A stretch of 64,000 nucleotides of DNA from Curvibacter cyanobacteriorum (GTDB lineage: Bacteria; Pseudomonadota; Gammaproteobacteria; Burkholderiales; Burkholderiaceae_C). The stretch is taken from contig NZ_JAQSIP010000002.1 of NCBI RefSeq assembly GCF_028649475.1, forward strand, positions 620,001 through 684,000. The letters are read 5' to 3'. Below the pieces are notes generated by a model. It was given only the letters and a program-made list of their open reading frames with translations. It was not told the DNA's origin and ran no database searches. Made by a program: the position numbers and the translations under genes. Positions 61,975 to 64,000 of the stretch are shown piece after piece (within the stretch, counting starts at the first letter, position 1; each line of letters opens with the position of its first letter).

Positions 61975-62736
61975 TCACATCTGCTGCTCGCGCAGGATCT
62001 TGGCGAGCATGTCCTTCCACAAACGCACCTGGCTTGAGCCCCCCTTGCGTGTCAGCCCATTGGGCAGCCACAGGTCGTCGTCGTTGAAGCTGTAAACCGG
62101 CTCCAGGTCAGGCCGCTGCGAAGCCGGGCGGATCACAGGGTTCAGGTTGTCCAAGATCAGCGGGTCGGCATCGGGCGTGGGGTAATAGGCCAGCACCATG
62201 TGCGCCTCGTTCAGTCGCAGCGCCCGCACATAGGTGATGCGCAGGCGCTCGATGGGCACCCCCAGCTCCTTCAGCGTCAGGTACTTGGCCACCGCGTAGT
62301 CCTCGCAGTCGCCCCCCAGGCTGCCCAGCAGCTCGACCGGCGTGGCCCAGTAGTCCTCCACGCCCCAGTGCTGGCGGTCGGTGCGGTAGGGCACCTGGTT
62401 GAAAAAGTCGTTGGACCGAGCCAGCTGCGCGGGCACCTCCAGCTTGCCCGCGTCCCGCGCCTGCAGCGAGTCGCGCACGATGCGCTGCCAGGTCAGCAGC
62501 CGCGCTGGCGCATCAGGGCCCCACTGGCGGTCGGCCCAGTTGAGCAGGTTGCGCGAGAAGTCAACCACCCCCGCCCGCGCCAAACCCACTGCCCCCACGG
62601 CCAGCAGCGCGGCCAGGCCGAAACCCCACAACGTGGCCCGCAAACCCCGGTGTGCCCATCGCTCGGCGCTTTGCCCGGCCGACTGGGGCGGGGCCACGCG
62701 GTAGCGCTTGAACAGGGGAGGGGAGGGGCGGTGCAT
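61975..62736 (-). CDS. LapG-like transglutaminase-type cysteine peptidase
   Basis: 253-residue bacterial transglutaminase-like cysteine peptidase (BTLCP). After an N-terminal membrane segment (LRATLWGFGLAALLAVGAVGLARAG) come the triad regions: Cys in SLGGDCEDYAVAKYLTL, His in NEAHMVLAYY and Asp in LILDNLNPVI. LapG-type peptidases cut the N terminus of large surface adhesins and control biofilm release. The start is unsure: ATG 62736 is used, but a TTG at 62850 would add 38 residues, and neither has a good ribosome site. No LapD or adhesin gene lies in the window; the partial gene at 63758 is the nearest neighbour. Confidence 0.85.
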   Translation of the reverse strand: MHRPSPPLFKRYRVAPPQSAGQSAERWAHRGLRATLWGFGLAALLAVGAVGLARAGVVDFSRNLLNWADRQWGPDAPARLLTWQRIVRDSLQARDAGKLEVPAQLARSNDFFNQVPYRTDRQHWGVEDYWATPVELLGSLGGDCEDYAVAKYLTLKELGVPIERLRITYVRALRLNEAHMVLAYYPTPDADPLILDNLNPVIRPASQRPDLEPVYSFNDDDLWLPNGLTRKGGSSQVRLWKDMLAKILREQQM

Positions 62737-62850
62737 GCCGGGGGTCAAACGAAGCGGAGCAACTGGTTGAGGCGGAAGAAAGAGAAACTGGCCGTCGGAA
62801 AATAATGGCTGGGTTGAGTTGGGATCGCTTGGCGAGTGAATTTGACTCAA

Positions 62851-63757
62851 GGTTTGTTTTGAATATTGATTTATGGTTTAAATCAAATAAACCGACTTCA
62901 AAATAGGCGTCCCATAATCAAGGTCAATACCACACAAGCCGCTGGCCGCATGAGGCGCCCAGCACCCCAGGCCAACCCACTTGCCTGCCTCAAGCCACAG
63001 TCCCGGCCTGCCTGGCACCGCGTCAAGGGCCTAACGGGTGCCCAAAAACACACAGATCAGCGCCCGCAGGCGGCCCCTGAGTGAGCAAATTGCTTCACCC
63101 GCGTTGCAATCGTAACTCAAAGCAAGTGACGGCCATCACGCTGGTCGCGGCTTGCCAACCGGCGGTCCTCAGGTGATTTCGGGATTGCTGAAATTGGCAT
63201 GCAGCCAGAGTCCAATGCGCCGTCTTTGTCCAGTAGTGGCCCTTCATCTGGCTCGCTGAACGTGAACAACTTTGCAAAGGCTTCACGGGCTGTTGTGTGT
63301 GTGCCACGCTGCGCCGGGCTGGGCGCACGCTGGGCCGCCGTGGCCTGCCTTTGGTGGAGATGCTGCGGTGCACCAACCCTGCTCGGCGCACCAAGTTGGT
63401 GTTTTTGTGAAAAGTGGAAGTGCGCAGGCGGAAGCGTTCAGAGATTGCTTTTAAATTGATTGAACTGATTTGTTTTGAATCAATTTAATTTGATTTCAAG
63501 GGACCGACTTCAGGCCTACTCACCCAATTGGGTGAGCCCGTTGCACCGCCTCAGTGCCAGGGGCCTCATCCGTAGAATGGATGGTTGATTAATTTCCAGC
63601 GGGTCAGCGAGCGTTAGAGCCAGATTATTAGGGTAAACACGAAAAATTTGACCTCGCGTGATAACATCAAGATACATCTGTCCGTACCAGATGGTTTCAG
63701 GCGAGGCGAGGCCGTAGCGCAGCCCCGGACACATCAACCAACCTTGGACGACCCAAC
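62851..63757. other. Long AT-richer intergenic region without convincing genes
   Basis: About 900 bp with local AT-rich blocks at 62851-62920 and 63450-63500. The blocks share TTTTGAAT and the exact 10-mer ACCGACTTCA (62891 and 63503). CATCTG at 63675 and CAGATG at 63688 form an inverted repeat. A TTGACC at 63648 with 17-bp spacing to GATACA is a weak candidate promoter for the gene at 63758. Frames at 63095-63394 (minus) and 63199-63459 (plus) lack protein-like composition and are not called. Confidence 0.55.
63519..63536. promoter_or_regulatory. Perfect 18-bp palindrome
   Basis: CTCACCCAATTGGGTGAG, perfect about its centre at 63527/63528. It lies 222 bp upstream of the secreted-protein start and 9 bp after the second ACCGACTTCA copy. 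Perfect symmetry of this length is typical of a dimeric regulator's operator; no T-run follows, so a terminator is unlikely. Confidence 0.7.
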
Positions 63758-64000
63758 ATGAAAAAATTCCTCCTGCACCCCTTGGCCCTGGCGGCTGCCT
63801 CCCTGTCCATCGCAACCGTGGCCCAGGCCCAGCAAGCTGCTGCCACCGACGCTGCTGCCACCCCGGCTGCCACCACCAACACCGCCCCGGCCTCCAACGG
63901 TGGCACCCTGGGTGGCTTGTTCAATGCCCCGGGCACCACGGGCAGTGCCAGCCAGTTGTCTGCCACCCCCTCATATGAGCTGGCAGGCATTGGCCGCCGC
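63758..64000 (+). CDS. Secreted Ala/Thr-rich protein, 5' part
   Basis: First 81 residues of a gene cut by the window end. The signal peptide is MKKFLLHPLALAAASLSIATVAQA, cleavage before QQAAA. The mature start is a low-complexity Ala/Thr/Pro linker (TDAAATPAATTNTAPAS), then GGTLGGLFNAPGTTGSASQL and TPSYELAGIGRR. I do not recognise a family from this part. A linker after the signal is common in outer-membrane or periplasmic proteins. The long upstream region with a palindrome suggests regulated expression. Confidence 0.8.
   Translation, partial: MKKFLLHPLALAAASLSIATVAQAQQAAATDAAATPAATTNTAPASNGGTLGGLFNAPGTTGSASQLSATPSYELAGIGRR

Noticed and set aside
63095-63459. Overlapping small frames on both strands in the right-hand gap
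   Set aside because: Composition is not protein-like and no start signals are seen.
1-64000. tRNA, rRNA and riboswitch genes
   Set aside because: No cloverleaf-like, rRNA-like or known riboswitch sequence was noticed by reading; a covariance-model search would be needed to exclude short ones.

Overview
The window looks like chromosome of a high-GC betaproteobacterium, most likely Burkholderiales/Comamonadaceae. This rests on very high G+C at third codon positions, at least four orphan Bug-type (TctC) periplasmic binding proteins, a Burkholderia-type trimeric porin, an IorAB oxidoreductase pair and an ElaB/YqjE-type operon. No rRNA, tRNA, insertion sequence, integrase or CRISPR array was recognised. 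The genus is an inference.

Left flank (1-25 kb): the 3' end of recB runs into recD (ATGA overlap). Then come a DUF2789 protein, an orphan Bug protein, an N-formylglutamate-amidohydrolase-like gene coupled to an L-2-hydroxyglutarate-oxidase-like flavoprotein, and a conserved hypothetical. A tetR-iorA-iorB group follows, with the same 12-bp inverted repeat before tetR and before iorA. Next are a small secreted protein, a Tat-type dienelactone hydrolase, unusual short-period repeats (an 8-bp GATC ladder and a 12-bp CAT-ended array), a DCC-family protein and a fasciclin protein. A probable galactarate/glucarate operon (Bug, UxaA/GarD dehydratase, semialdehyde dehydrogenase, HpcH/HpaI aldolase) is read away from a divergent LysR gene. 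A 1044-residue NHL-repeat surface protein with a probable IPTL-CTERM tail faces a secreted SUMF1-like protein.

Catabolic island (25.4-56.7 kb): this is the main feature. It encodes a Baeyer-Villiger monooxygenase, an NTF2-like protein, five SDRs (one apparently catalytically dead), an Old Yellow Enzyme-type reductase, an SMP-30-type lactonase, an amidohydrolase_2, one ADP-forming and two AMP-forming acyl-CoA synthetases, a fused double acyl-CoA dehydrogenase, a separate two-subunit acyl-CoA dehydrogenase, two enoyl-CoA hydratases, a Liv-type ABC importer, two tandem Bug proteins and a porin. Two closely related TetR regulators lie inside it. At least seven copies of one partly palindromic motif, half-site TTACYTGCCG, precede its transcription units, so I read it as one regulon. 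The enzyme set fits uptake of a cyclic alcohol, ketone or enone, conversion to a saturated ketone, ring expansion to a lactone, lactone opening, CoA activation and partial beta-oxidation. The substrate is unknown. No thiolase is encoded in the window.

Right flank (56.7-64 kb): a doubtful small ORF, a DUF3597 protein, a GlcD-like FAD oxidoreductase divergent from a LysR gene, a three-gene membrane operon (DUF883, YqjE-like, small helical protein), a LapG-like cysteine peptidase, about 900 bp of AT-richer noncoding sequence with a perfect 18-bp palindrome, and the start of a secreted alanine/threonine-rich protein cut by the window end.
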